64,000 nucleotides of DNA from Streptomyces lanatus. Lineage in GTDB: Bacteria > Actinomycetota > Actinomycetes > Streptomycetales > Streptomycetaceae. The translations under genes and the position numbers were made by a program. Below the pieces are notes generated by a model. That model was not told where the DNA came from and ran no database searches. It worked only from the letters and a program-made list of their open reading frames with translations. Positions 41,876 through 50,585 of the stretch are shown here, piece after piece. Location of the stretch: contig NZ_BNBM01000010.1 of assembly GCF_014655715.1 (NCBI RefSeq), positions 38,800-102,799 on the forward strand, written 5' to 3'. Numbering within the stretch: the stretch's first letter is position 1; every line of letters begins with the position of its first letter.

Positions 41876-42370
41876 ATGAGCATGTACTTCCATCTGCGCG
41901 CGGTGCCGCCCTCGGCCCTGCGCAACAGCGCCACCTGGTTCCAGCGTCTGTTCGAGGACGACTGGGACACCGTGCGGGAGCGGATAGGCCGCCATCGCGA
42001 GGAGGTGCTCGACAAGCTGTACGGCGACGTCGAGATCCTCTACTGCGGCATCCCCCCGAACCACACCTCGGACGGCCCCCGCACCCAAGTCGTCCTCGGC
42101 GGCCGCCCGATCTTCCACAACGACCCGGCCCAGCCGCCGTTCCTGCTGCTCACCGCGTCCCAGGTGACCGGGGTCGCCGAGTTCCTCAGGGGCGCCGACT
42201 TCGACGACCTGTGGCGCGGCACCCGCACCCATCTGCTGCGCCCGTACGGCATGTCGGACACCGAGCCCGAGGCGCGCGGCCTGTTCGCGGCGACGCACCG
42301 CGACCTCACCGCGTTCTACGAGCAGACGGCCGACTACGGGGACGCGGTGGTGAAATGGCTGATGACCTGA
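41876..42370 (+). CDS. DUF1877 family (YfbM-like) protein
   Basis: A 164-residue cytoplasmic protein beginning MSMYFHLRAVPPSALRN, the family's typical N-terminus, with ILYCGIPPN, FLLLTASQVTGVAEFLRGADFDDLWRG and a C-terminal helix ending VVKWLMT. The ATG at 41876 is preferred because it matches the family start; a GTG at 41840 gives a 12-residue extension. DUF1877 proteins have no firm function. Confidence 0.85.
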   Translation: MSMYFHLRAVPPSALRNSATWFQRLFEDDWDTVRERIGRHREEVLDKLYGDVEILYCGIPPNHTSDGPRTQVVLGGRPIFHNDPAQPPFLLLTASQVTGVAEFLRGADFDDLWRGTRTHLLRPYGMSDTEPEARGLFAATHRDLTAFYEQTADYGDAVVKWLMT

Positions 42371-42382
42371 CCGCGCCGGACG

Positions 42383-42979
42383 TCAGCCCCTCCCCCGGGC
42401 CCGCCTCGACACCACGGCCCGCAGCACCCGCCGCCCCTCCGTGGAGACCTCCAGCGCCCGGCGCAGTCCGCCCGCGCCATGCCCGGCGAGCAGTTCCAGG
42501 ACGCTGACCTGGCGGCGCAGTTCGGCGGCGACGAGCGGCGACATGCCCTCCTGGCGCCCCGCGACGGGCGCCCCGACCGCGCGGACGGAGCTCAGTTCCT
42601 CGGCCGGTGTGTCGTCCTCGGCCGGGTCGAGCAGCCGGTGTATCTGGAGCGAGGCGACCGAGCAGGCGTCGGCCCAGATCCGCGCCTCACCGGCGGACCG
42701 TACGGCGGGGGCGGCGGCCAGCATCCGCCGGGCGAGCAGCGCGGCCTCGTCCTCCACGTCCTCGTCGTCCATGACCTCGGCGATGCCCAGCTTGCCGCGC
42801 ACCTGATCGAGCAGCTCGCCCCACTCGGCGGGTTCCCCGCCGGACGCGAGGTTCGCCCACAGCGGGCGCAGTACCTCGTCGTCCCCGCCCAGCAAGGGCA
42901 CGCAGCGATCCAAACAAGCCAACCCGCTGGCGGCCAGTCCGCGTTCATCAGCCTGAGCGATCAGTTCCACCAGGCTCAT
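42383..42979 (-). CDS. Conserved hypothetical protein
   Basis: A 198-residue helical, acidic protein without recognised domain: IAQADERGLAASGLACLDRCVPLLGGDDEVLRPLW, then an Asp/Glu-rich middle (MDDEDVEDEAALLARRML) and a basic end (GRRVLRAVVSRRARGRG). No signal peptide. It sits close to the DUF1877 gene (12 bp between stop codons, convergent). Function unknown. Confidence 0.78.
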   Translation of the reverse strand: MSLVELIAQADERGLAASGLACLDRCVPLLGGDDEVLRPLWANLASGGEPAEWGELLDQVRGKLGIAEVMDDEDVEDEAALLARRMLAAAPAVRSAGEARIWADACSVASLQIHRLLDPAEDDTPAEELSSVRAVGAPVAGRQEGMSPLVAAELRRQVSVLELLAGHGAGGLRRALEVSTEGRRVLRAVVSRRARGRG

Positions 42980-43096
42980 CCAAGCCTCCCTAAGCGGGTC
43001 TTCTGTGAGGGTCGGGGCCCCCGCACAGGCCCCTGGCAGGCCCTGTCCCTTACGGAGGCCACACCTCCCCTTACTGCGTGCGACGACCCGGGAGTG

Positions 43097-43600
43097 TCAC
43101 AGCGGGACGACCCCGAGCCTGTCGAGCAGCCGGAAGAAGAGGTTTTCGGCCAAAGGGTCCGCTTCAGCGGTGAGTACGTCGATCAGCGACTCGGCGTTCA
43201 CCTCGTGCCCGGCCTCGGCGGCCCAGGTGGCGGCCCGCTCGGCGGCGTCGGGCGGTTCGAGGAAGTAGTCCTCCAGCGTGAGCCCTTCGTCGGAGCCGCC
43301 GAGATACCCGGCCATGGCGGCCCGCGCCAGACAGGTCGTCCACGCCCCGCTCTCCGGCGCCGCCGCCTCCACGACCACACAGTCGCTGTCCATGACGTAC
43401 CCGAAGAGCGCGGGCGCGCCCGTCTCCTCGGCCAGGGTGTTCATGCTCCCGACGTCACCGCCGCTGCTCGGGTACTCCCACACCTGCCATCCGCCCGGCG
43501 CCTCCTCGCGCAGGGTCATCCCCTCGGCGCCCGCCAGCGCGTCCAGCTCCGCCAGTGGCCGCGTCCCGCGCCCCACGACGAAGTACCCCCAGTAGCCCAT
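43097..43600 (-). CDS. Conserved hypothetical protein
   Basis: A 167-residue acidic protein beginning MGYWGYFVVGRGTRPLAELDAL, with PGGWQVWEYPSSGG and FGYVMDSDCVVVEAAAP in the first half and a helical second half (GLTLEDYFLEPPDAAERAATW, EVNAESLIDVLTAEADPLAENLFFRLLDRLGV). Its shape resembles small actinobacterial proteins related to ankyrin- or immunity-type families, but I cannot assign one. No export signal. Confidence 0.78.
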   Translation of the reverse strand: MGYWGYFVVGRGTRPLAELDALAGAEGMTLREEAPGGWQVWEYPSSGGDVGSMNTLAEETGAPALFGYVMDSDCVVVEAAAPESGAWTTCLARAAMAGYLGGSDEGLTLEDYFLEPPDAAERAATWAAEAGHEVNAESLIDVLTAEADPLAENLFFRLLDRLGVVPL

Positions 43601-43700
43601 CCCGTGTTCCCCCAGCTTGATCGGTTGGCTTGGGCCGAATACACCACATTCGCACAGGGGTTCGCAGCCGGTTGGGTCAATCCACAGCCCAATCCACAGC

Positions 43701-45362
43701 TCAGTCCAGCCGGTCCGCGAGCGCCTTGAACTCGGCCCAGGTCAATTGCGGCTTACCCGCGTCCCACAGCTTCTGCACCGTCGCCCGCAGCGGCATCCGG
43801 ATGCCCGCCGCGACCTGCGCCTGGGTCTGGGAGTTCGCCAGATCGCACCACACGGCGAAGGACCCGCCGAGGATCTGGCTGTCGTACTTGGCGGGCACGG
43901 CCGTCGTCCCCCGCAGGACCCGCGGCGTCCACTGCTCGTAGATCCGCTCGCCGGTCGGATAGACGAAGGTCTGCGGCTCCCCGAGCACGTAGTAGAGGAA
44001 CTCGTCGTTGTAGTTGATGACCTTGCGGCCCGTGCTCAGATACTCCACCGGCGCCCGGGCCCCGATCTCCTTGCCGGTCCAGTAGGCCACCTGGATGTCC
44101 TTGTCGGGCTGGACCTTGGTGTTCCGGAAGAACCCGTCGTTCCAGGCGCGCGGTGTGCGGTCGTGGGTGCGGACGGTGGCGGCGCGGTCGTTGAGCCACC
44201 CGGTGGCGAGGTCGGCGACGGTGGCGCCGGCGCCGTAGGCCTCGCGGGCGGCGGTGGCGAGCTGCGGGTAGGACGCCTCGGGGCTGGAGACGACCAGCGC
44301 CTGGTACTCGTCGCCGCCGAGGTGCCACTGGTCGCCGGGGAAGAGCCCCGCGTACTCGTTGAGCAGATCGTCGACGATCTCGGCGGACTCGGGCTTGGAG
44401 ATGTCGATGGCGCCCCGGGTCGCGGCACCGTTGACATTGCGCAGCTGAAGATCGGGGTGCGCGGCGATGACGGCGCCCAGATGCCCCGGCGAGTCGATCT
44501 CGGGCACGACCTGGATGTGCCGGCTCTGCGCCAGCTTGACGATCTTCCGCACCTGCGCCTTGGTCAGATGCTGCTGCGAGACGATCTCGGGGTGCGAGGA
44601 GGACGCGATGCGGAACCCCTGGTCGTCGGAGAAGTGCAGCCCCAGCTGGTTGAACTTCAGGTCACCGAGCTCGCGCACCCGGTCCTCGATCCAGCCCGCG
44701 GTGAAGTACTTGCGGGCGATGTCGAGCATGAACCCGCGCACCGGCTTGGCGGGCCCGTCCCGCACGACGCCCTCCGGCGCCGTACGCCCGTCGTGCACCG
44801 CCTGCTTCAGGGTCCGGGTCCCGTAGAAGACGCCCGCCTCACCGGGCCCGCTGATCGCGACCCGCCCGCCGCGCACGGTCATGGAGTACGACTCGGGATT
44901 CCCGCCCTCGCCGTCACCGAGCGCCAGCCGCACATCCCCGGCCCGCACGTCGTTCTTCCGCCCGGCGTACGTCAGCCCCAGCTCACCGGCGATGAGCTTC
45001 CCCTCGTCGGCGAGCTCCGTGTCGCTGACGACGACCCGCTCCCCGCGCGCGGGACGCCAGCCGGGCCCGCGGGCGGCGGTGTGGGAGTCCACGGCCGGAA
45101 TGATCTGCGGCGCCTTGGAGAGCGGATACGACCGGGTGGGCGACGGGGTCGGATTGCCGCGCGGCCCGGTCGGGGAGGCGGCCTGCGACGTGGTCGCCGC
45201 GGACCCCTGCTGCTCCGAACCGGACGACTCTCCGTCGTCCCCACTGGCCAGGAGCCCGAGGCTCACCCCGGCCGCGACCGTCACGACGACCACCGCGACG
45301 ATCAGCACCCACGTCTGCTTCAGCGCCCTCTTCGCCGGTGCCCGGCGCCTGTGCCTGCTCAC
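43701..45362 (-). CDS. GH20 beta-N-acetylhexosaminidase, membrane-anchored or secreted
   Basis: A 553-residue protein. An N-terminal basic stretch plus hydrophobic helix (WVLIVAVVVVTVAAGVSLGLLA, residues about 18-39) targets it outside. An acidic, Ser-rich linker follows, then a GH20b N-domain and the GH20 barrel: VRGFMLDIARKYFTAGWIEDRVRELGDLKFNQLGLHFSDDQGFR, IQVVPEIDSPGHLG, and WHLGGDEYQALV, which contains the catalytic Asp-Glu pair. It would remove terminal GlcNAc from chitin or wall fragments. It is divergent from the OHCU-decarboxylase-like gene. Confidence 0.93.
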   Translation of the reverse strand: MSRHRRRAPAKRALKQTWVLIVAVVVVTVAAGVSLGLLASGDDGESSGSEQQGSAATTSQAASPTGPRGNPTPSPTRSYPLSKAPQIIPAVDSHTAARGPGWRPARGERVVVSDTELADEGKLIAGELGLTYAGRKNDVRAGDVRLALGDGEGGNPESYSMTVRGGRVAISGPGEAGVFYGTRTLKQAVHDGRTAPEGVVRDGPAKPVRGFMLDIARKYFTAGWIEDRVRELGDLKFNQLGLHFSDDQGFRIASSSHPEIVSQQHLTKAQVRKIVKLAQSRHIQVVPEIDSPGHLGAVIAAHPDLQLRNVNGAATRGAIDISKPESAEIVDDLLNEYAGLFPGDQWHLGGDEYQALVVSSPEASYPQLATAAREAYGAGATVADLATGWLNDRAATVRTHDRTPRAWNDGFFRNTKVQPDKDIQVAYWTGKEIGARAPVEYLSTGRKVINYNDEFLYYVLGEPQTFVYPTGERIYEQWTPRVLRGTTAVPAKYDSQILGGSFAVWCDLANSQTQAQVAAGIRMPLRATVQKLWDAGKPQLTWAEFKALADRLD

Positions 45363-45517
45363 GGCGCCAACCTAGGCCCTGCGAGCGCCGTAGGCCGTCC
45401 ACCACACGTTCCGAAACTCTCCCGTTCGACTGAAATTCGGGCATCCGTCGGACACGTCATGCCCACACTCGGTAACGTGGCGCCACTCCTCCCCCAATTT
45501 CCCCTGCCGAAACCCAC

Positions 45518-46066
45518 GTGACGCCCACACACTTTCCCGGCCGAGTGGCCATACCGTCCTTGCCCACCGTCATGGACGCCTTCAACATCGCGCCTGCCGA
45601 CGACGCCCGCGCGCTCCTTCTCGACTGTCTGCACAGCCCGCGTTGGGCCGAACGCCTGACGGCCCACCGCCCCTACCCCGATGTCGACGCCCTCCTCGCG
45701 GCCTCCGACGAGGCGGCCTACGACCTGGCGCCGCGCGATCTGGCGGAGGCCCTGGCGGAAGAAACGTTGCCTGTACTGCCCAAGGGCGCGTACTCCGCAG
45801 CCCATACGGCACTGAGCGCCGCATACGCCGCGTATGAGGCCAAATTCGGACACGCCTTCATTATCTGCCTGGACGGCCTGTCCCATGCGGAGAGCCTGGA
45901 TCAGGTACTGGCGGGAATCCGATCACGTTTGGCAAACGATCCGGAGGACGAGCGGGTGGTGGCGGCAGAGGAACTACGGCGCCTGGCAAGGGGACGTCTG
46001 GTGAAGGCTCTAAGGGGCGTGGGGAACTGCGCGACCAGCCCCAACGGCGCGACATCCGGCAAATAA
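45518..46066 (+). CDS. OHCU-decarboxylase-like protein lacking the catalytic motif
   Basis: A 182-residue protein that aligns by pattern with 2-oxo-4-hydroxy-4-carboxy-5-ureidoimidazoline decarboxylases: FNIAPADDARALLLDCLHSPRWAERLTAHRPY, DVDALLAASDEAAYDLAPRDLAEAL, AAYEAKFGHAFIICLDGLSHAESLDQVLAGIRSRLANDPEDE. In the true enzyme HPRIG carries the catalytic His and a downstream Glu; here the spot reads EETLPVLPKGAYSAAHTAL, without either. No uricase or HIU hydrolase lies near. The C-terminal tail is encoded by the repeat at 46014-46050. Start uncertain (45518 GTG, 45560 TTG or 45572 ATG). Confidence 0.75.
   Translation: MTPTHFPGRVAIPSLPTVMDAFNIAPADDARALLLDCLHSPRWAERLTAHRPYPDVDALLAASDEAAYDLAPRDLAEALAEETLPVLPKGAYSAAHTALSAAYAAYEAKFGHAFIICLDGLSHAESLDQVLAGIRSRLANDPEDERVVAAEELRRLARGRLVKALRGVGNCATSPNGATSGK
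46014..46050 (+). repeat. Small intergenic repeat, GGGGCGCGG-N-CGACCAGCC type, copy 2
   Basis: GGGGCGTGGGGAACTGCGCG followed by ACCAGCCCCAACGGCG resembles the copy at 1327-1364. Here it overlaps the 3' end of the OHCU-decarboxylase-like gene and supplies its last residues (LRGVGNCATSPNGATSGK). Confidence 0.6.
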
Positions 46067-46254
46067 CCGAACACCCCACCCCTTTAGCCGCCAATACCCC
46101 ATCCGCGTGCCAGTTTGATCACATACCCCAGCCCCCGGTAAGCCGCCCGCCGCCCCATGGATACGATGCTGAGGGCCGGTGGACCGTACCCGGCCGGGCC
46201 CGACCGACAGCACAAGCCGGCGCGGCCCCAATCCCCGCTCCCGGAGGAACTTCC

Positions 46255-46635
46255 GTGCCGGCTGGAACGCTGTACCGCGGCCGGGAAGGAATGTGGTCCT
46301 GGGTGGCTCATCGAGTCACCGGCGTCCTCATTTTCTTCTTCCTGTTCGTTCACGTGCTGGACACCGCTCTCGTCCGTGTCTCCCCAGAGGACTACGACAA
46401 GGTCGTAGCCACGTACAAGACGCCGATCGTCGCGCTGCTGGAGTACGGCCTCGTCGCCGCCATCCTGTTCCACGCGCTCAACGGCCTGCGCGTCATCGCC
46501 GTCGACTTCTGGTCGAAGGGCCCGCGCTACCAGAAGCAGCTGCTCTGGTCCGTCGTCGGCCTCTGGCTGGTGCTGATGCTCGGGGCGATCTACCCCGTCC
46601 TCGGCCACGCCGCTCAGGAACTGTTCGGGAGCTGA
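46255..46635 (+). CDS. sdhC: Succinate dehydrogenase cytochrome b556 subunit
   Basis: A 126-residue membrane subunit of complex II with three helices: WSWVAHRVTGVLIFFFLFVHVLDTAL, VALLEYGLVAAILFHALNGLRVIAVDF and LLWSVVGLWLVLMLGAIYPVLG. RVTG with the following VHVLD and the HALNGLR motif are the family signature; the histidines in FVHV and FHAL are heme-ligand candidates. The GTG has GGAGGAAC at the right distance. First gene of the sdhCDAB operon; 5 bp before sdhD. Confidence 0.93.
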   Translation: MPAGTLYRGREGMWSWVAHRVTGVLIFFFLFVHVLDTALVRVSPEDYDKVVATYKTPIVALLEYGLVAAILFHALNGLRVIAVDFWSKGPRYQKQLLWSVVGLWLVLMLGAIYPVLGHAAQELFGS

Positions 46636-46640
46636 CGCGA

Positions 46641-47123
46641 ATGTCCACCACTGAGAAGACCGCCGCCGGTATCGGCCCGGTCGAGGGCGAGTCCCTCTAC
46701 AACGTCGACAACCCGGCCCCGTACATCGAGGCCCCGCGCAAGCGCACCAAGAAGACCCCGAAGTCCACCCGGGGCAACTTCGAGATGGCCGCCTGGCTGT
46801 TCATGCGCCTGTCCGGCATCGTGCTGGTCGTCCTCGTCATCGGCCACCTGCTGATCCAGCTGGTGCTGGACGGCGGCGTCTCCAAGATCGGCTTCGCCTT
46901 CGTGGCCGGCCGCTGGGCGTCCCCGTTCTGGCAGGTCTGGGACCTGCTGATGCTGTGGCTCGCCATGCTGCACGGCGCCAACGGCCTGCGCACGGTCATC
47001 AACGACTACGCGGAGCGCGCGAACACCCGGCTGTGGCTGAAGGGCCTGCTCTACACCGCCACGGTGTTCACCATCCTGCTGGGCACGCTGGTGATCTTCA
47101 CCTTCGACCCGAACATCCGCTAG
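46641..47123 (+). CDS. sdhD: Succinate dehydrogenase hydrophobic membrane anchor subunit
   Basis: A 160-residue subunit with a cytoplasmic N-terminal tail (PRKRTKKTPKSTRGNFEM), then three helices: AAWLFMRLSGIVLVVLVIGHLLIQ, VWDLLMLWLAMLHGANGLRTVINDY and LWLKGLLYTATVFTILLGTLVIF. FMRLSG and HGANGLR are the sdhD signature, mirroring HALNGLR in sdhC. ATG directly after the sdhC stop. It anchors the SdhAB dimer and contributes to quinone (menaquinone) binding. Confidence 0.93.
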   Translation: MSTTEKTAAGIGPVEGESLYNVDNPAPYIEAPRKRTKKTPKSTRGNFEMAAWLFMRLSGIVLVVLVIGHLLIQLVLDGGVSKIGFAFVAGRWASPFWQVWDLLMLWLAMLHGANGLRTVINDYAERANTRLWLKGLLYTATVFTILLGTLVIFTFDPNIR

Positions 47124-47145
47124 GCACGGGGCTGAGGCAACCACC

Positions 47146-48900
47146 ATGAAGATCCACAAGTACGACACCGTCATCGTCGGCGCCGGTGGCGCGGGCATGC
47201 GCGCGGCCATCGAGTCCACGAAGCGCAGCCGCACCGCCGTGCTGACCAAGCTGTACCCCACCCGCTCCCACACGGGTGCCGCGCAGGGCGGTATGGCCGC
47301 CGCGCTCGCCAACGTGGAGGAGGACAACTGGGAGTGGCACACCTTCGACACGGTCAAGGGCGGTGACTACCTGGTCGACCAGGACGCCGCCGAGATCCTG
47401 GCGAAGGAGGCCATCGACTCCGTCCTCGACCTGGAGAAGATGGGCCTGCCGTTCAACCGCACCCCGGACGGCACCATCGACCAGCGCCGCTTCGGCGGTC
47501 ACAGCCGCAACCACGGCGAGGCGCCGGTCCGCCGGTCCTGCTACGCGGCCGACCGCACCGGCCACATGATCCTCCAGACGCTGTACCAGAACTGCGTCAA
47601 GCACGGCGTGGAGTTCTTCAACGAGTTCTACGTCCTGGACCAGCTGATCACCGAGGTCGACGGCGTGAAGCGGTCGGCCGGTGTGGTGGCGTACGAGCTG
47701 GCCACCGGCGAGATCCATGTCTTCCAGGCGAAGGCCGTGATCTACGCGTCCGGCGGCACCGGCAAGTTCTTCAAGGTGACGTCCAACGCACACACGCTGA
47801 CCGGTGACGGCCAGGCGGCCGTGTACCGCCGGGGTCTGCCGCTGGAGGACATGGAGTTCTTCCAGTTCCACCCGACCGGCATCTGGCGCATGGGCATCCT
47901 GCTGACGGAGGGCGCCCGTGGTGAGGGCGGCATCCTCCGCAACAAGGACGGCGAGCGCTTCATGGAGAAGTACGCGCCGGTCATGAAGGACCTCGCGTCC
48001 CGTGACGTCGTGTCCCGCTCCATCTACACGGAGATCCGTGAGGGCCGCGGCTGCGGTCCCGAGGGCGACCACGTCTACCTGGACCTCACGCACCTCCCGC
48101 CGGAGCAGCTGGACGCCAAGCTGCCCGACATCACGGAGTTCGCCCGTACCTACCTCGGTATCGAGCCCTACACGGACCCGATCCCGATCCAGCCCACCGC
48201 GCACTACGCCATGGGCGGCATCCCTACGAACGTCGAGGGTGAGGTCCTCAGCGACAACACCACGGTGGTCCCGGGTCTGTACGCGGCCGGCGAGGTCGCC
48301 TGTGTGTCGGTGCACGGCGCCAACCGTCTCGGCACCAACTCCCTGCTGGACATCAACGTGTTCGGCCGCCGGGCCGGCATCGCGGCGGCGGAGTACAGCC
48401 AGAAGGCGGAGTACGTCGAGCTGCCCGAGGACCCGGCGCAGCTGGTGATCGACCAGGTCGAGCGCCTGCGCACGTCGACGGGCACCGAGCGGGTGGCCGT
48501 GCTCCGCAAGGAGCTCCAGGAGACCATGGACGCCAATGTCATGGTGTTCCGCACGGAGCAGACGATCAAGACGGCGGTCGAGAAGATCGCGGAGCTGCGC
48601 GAGCGCTACAAGAACGTCTCGATCCAGGACAAGGGCAAGCGGTTCAACACGGACCTGCTCGAGGCCATCGAGCTGGGCAACCTGCTCGACCTCGCCGAGG
48701 TCATGGCCGTGTCCGCGCTCGCCCGCAAGGAGTCCCGCGGTGGTCACTACCGCGAGGACTACCCGAACCGCGACGACGTCAACTTCATGCGCCACACCAT
48801 GGCGTACCGCGAGGTCGGCGACGACGGCACGGAGTCCATTCGTCTCGACTACAAGCCGGTCGTCCAGACCCGCTACCAGCCGATGGAGCGTAAGTACTGA
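47146..48900 (+). CDS. sdhA: Succinate dehydrogenase flavoprotein subunit
   Basis: A 584-residue subunit. FAD-binding GAGGAGMRAAIEST, the covalent-FAD element TRSHTGAAQGGMAAAL, the active-site segments FHPTGIWRMGILLTEGARGEGG, FMEKYAPVMKDLASRDVVSRSIYTEI and HGANRLGTNSLLDINVFGRRAG, all intact. It oxidises succinate to fumarate on the cytoplasmic face and passes electrons through sdhB. Full length. The stop overlaps the sdhB start (TGATG). Confidence 0.97.
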   Translation: MKIHKYDTVIVGAGGAGMRAAIESTKRSRTAVLTKLYPTRSHTGAAQGGMAAALANVEEDNWEWHTFDTVKGGDYLVDQDAAEILAKEAIDSVLDLEKMGLPFNRTPDGTIDQRRFGGHSRNHGEAPVRRSCYAADRTGHMILQTLYQNCVKHGVEFFNEFYVLDQLITEVDGVKRSAGVVAYELATGEIHVFQAKAVIYASGGTGKFFKVTSNAHTLTGDGQAAVYRRGLPLEDMEFFQFHPTGIWRMGILLTEGARGEGGILRNKDGERFMEKYAPVMKDLASRDVVSRSIYTEIREGRGCGPEGDHVYLDLTHLPPEQLDAKLPDITEFARTYLGIEPYTDPIPIQPTAHYAMGGIPTNVEGEVLSDNTTVVPGLYAAGEVACVSVHGANRLGTNSLLDINVFGRRAGIAAAEYSQKAEYVELPEDPAQLVIDQVERLRTSTGTERVAVLRKELQETMDANVMVFRTEQTIKTAVEKIAELRERYKNVSIQDKGKRFNTDLLEAIELGNLLDLAEVMAVSALARKESRGGHYREDYPNRDDVNFMRHTMAYREVGDDGTESIRLDYKPVVQTRYQPMERKY

Positions 48901-49661
48901 TGGCTACCCCCGTAATGGACAAGGTGGAGGCCGAGTCCGCCGCGTCTCCCTACATCACGGTCACCTTCCGGGTCCGCCGCTTCAACCCGGAAGTCTCGGC
49001 CGAGGCCACCTGGGAAGACTTCCAGCTGGAGATCGACCCCAAGGAGCGCGTCCTCGACGGTCTCCACAAGATCAAGTGGGACCTGGACGGCACGCTGACC
49101 TTCCGCCGCTCGTGCGCCCATGGCATCTGCGGCTCCGACGCGATGCGGATCAACGGCAAGAACCGCCTCGCGTGCAAGACGCTGATCAAGGACATCAACC
49201 CTGAGAAGCCGATCACGGTCGAGCCCATCAAGGGCCTCACGGTCCTGAAGGACCTCGTGGTCGACATGGAGCCGTTCTTCCAGGCGTACCGCGATGTGAT
49301 GCCCTTCCTCATCACGAAGGACACCAACGAGCCGACGCGCGAGCGTTTCCAGACCGCCGAGGACCGTGAGCGCTTCGACGACACGACGAAGTGCATCCTC
49401 TGCGCCGCCTGCACCTCCTCGTGCCCGGTCTTCTGGAACGACGGCCAGTACTTCGGCCCGGCCGCCATCGTCAACGCGCACCGCTTCATCTTCGACTCGC
49501 GTGACGAGGCCGGCGAGCAGCGCCTGGAGATCCTCAACGACAAGGACGGCGTGTGGCGCTGCCGCACGACGTTCAACTGCACGGACGCCTGCCCGCGCGG
49601 TATCGAGGTCACCAAGGCGATCGCCGAGGTCAAGAAGGCGCTGATCACGCGCCGCTTCTGA
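48900..49661 (+). CDS. sdhB: Succinate dehydrogenase iron-sulfur subunit
   Basis: A 253-residue subunit. The [2Fe-2S] site has RRSCAHGICGSDAM; the [4Fe-4S] and [3Fe-4S] sites have CILCAACTSSCPVFW and CTDACPRGIEV. These give the electron path from SdhA FAD to the membrane quinone. Complete. A terminator hairpin follows the stop codon. Confidence 0.97.
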   Translation: MATPVMDKVEAESAASPYITVTFRVRRFNPEVSAEATWEDFQLEIDPKERVLDGLHKIKWDLDGTLTFRRSCAHGICGSDAMRINGKNRLACKTLIKDINPEKPITVEPIKGLTVLKDLVVDMEPFFQAYRDVMPFLITKDTNEPTRERFQTAEDRERFDDTTKCILCAACTSSCPVFWNDGQYFGPAAIVNAHRFIFDSRDEAGEQRLEILNDKDGVWRCRTTFNCTDACPRGIEVTKAIAEVKKALITRRF

Positions 49662-49684
49662 GCACGGTTCCTCTACGGTGATGT

Positions 49685-49722
49685 GGCCCCGTTCTCCGGA
49701 TTCATGACCGGGAAACGGGGCC
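49685..49722 (+). terminator. Terminator after sdhB
   Basis: GGCCCCGTT (49685-49693) pairs with AACGGGGCC (49714-49722), extended inside by CCGG/CCGG around an 8-nt loop. The operon ends here. Confidence 0.85.
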
Positions 49723-49817
49723 CTCGCTGTCTCACCTCCCCCCGCTTCACGCCGTCCTCAACGCCTGTGGCCTGAAAGGCAGTTGAGGTAGTTGAGACTT
49801 CAAGTCAGACTCCGCTC

Positions 49818-50585
49818 ATGGCACTCCTGAGAAGAGCGGCCGCGGCTCTGTCGGCCACGGCAGCCGTACTGCTCGCGATACCCCCCACCGCCTCGGCGGC
49901 CCCCGCCTCCTACGGGATGCTCGCCAGGGAGAACTTCGACCGCCTCCCCCTGGGCCCGGTGACGGAAGGCCCCGGCTGGAGCACCGACACCTCCAACGGC
50001 ACCCTGACCGTCGCCGCCAACGCCAAGGGCCGCGAACTCCGCCTCCACACCGAGAGCAACGGCCGGGCCTTCCTGGTCTTCCCCGGCCTGGCCGCTCCCG
50101 GCAACAGCTACTGGGCCCGGATGCGCCTGCGCGTCGACGCCTTCCCCACCGCCCCCGACTGGGCGCACTGGACGATCGCCGAGGCGTCCGGCTCGGACTC
50201 TCCGACCCTCGTGCGTCCCCTGGGCGGCCAGTACGCCCCCACCGACAAGGGCAACTTCTGGGGCGTCGGCTCCGATCTCGGGCCCACGGGCGACTGGACG
50301 TCCTGGAAGACCTCCGCGCCGGCCAAGGCGGGCAAGTGGAGTTGCGTGGAGTTCCACCTGGACGCCGCCGACAATCGCGTCACGGTCTACTTCGACGGCG
50401 TCGAGCAGCCCGACCTGACCGTCTCCACGAACCAGCACGGTGGCACATCGGATCCCTTCATCTTCCCGACATTCGACAAACTGAAGCTGGGCTGGCAGCT
50501 GTACCAGGCCGACCCTTCGCCGTTGTCGTACGACATCCGGATGGACGACATCGCGGTGAGTACGCGGCGGGTGTCCTGCTCATAG
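49818..50585 (+). CDS. Secreted jelly-roll protein of unknown function
   Basis: A 255-residue protein with a Sec signal peptide cleaving after ASA (LLRRAAAALSATAAVLLAIPPTASA). The mature part is beta-rich: YGMLARENFDRLPLGPV, SNGTLTVAANAKGRELRLHTESNGRAFLVFPGL, NSYWARMRLRVDAFPTAPDWAHWTIAEASG, WSCVEFHLDAADNRVTVYFDGVEQPDLTVS. This pattern resembles LamG/polysaccharide-lyase-like (ConA-type) folds, which bind or cleave glycans. No catalytic set is apparent, so an enzyme is not claimed. Its stop overlaps the convergent DUF4132 gene end by 6 bp. Confidence 0.78.
   Translation: MALLRRAAAALSATAAVLLAIPPTASAAPASYGMLARENFDRLPLGPVTEGPGWSTDTSNGTLTVAANAKGRELRLHTESNGRAFLVFPGLAAPGNSYWARMRLRVDAFPTAPDWAHWTIAEASGSDSPTLVRPLGGQYAPTDKGNFWGVGSDLGPTGDWTSWKTSAPAKAGKWSCVEFHLDAADNRVTVYFDGVEQPDLTVSTNQHGGTSDPFIFPTFDKLKLGWQLYQADPSPLSYDIRMDDIAVSTRRVSCS

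Noticed and set aside
47098..48795. Minus-strand frame of 565 codons over sdhA
   Set aside because: Shadow of sdhA, which is full length with all FAD and active-site motifs.
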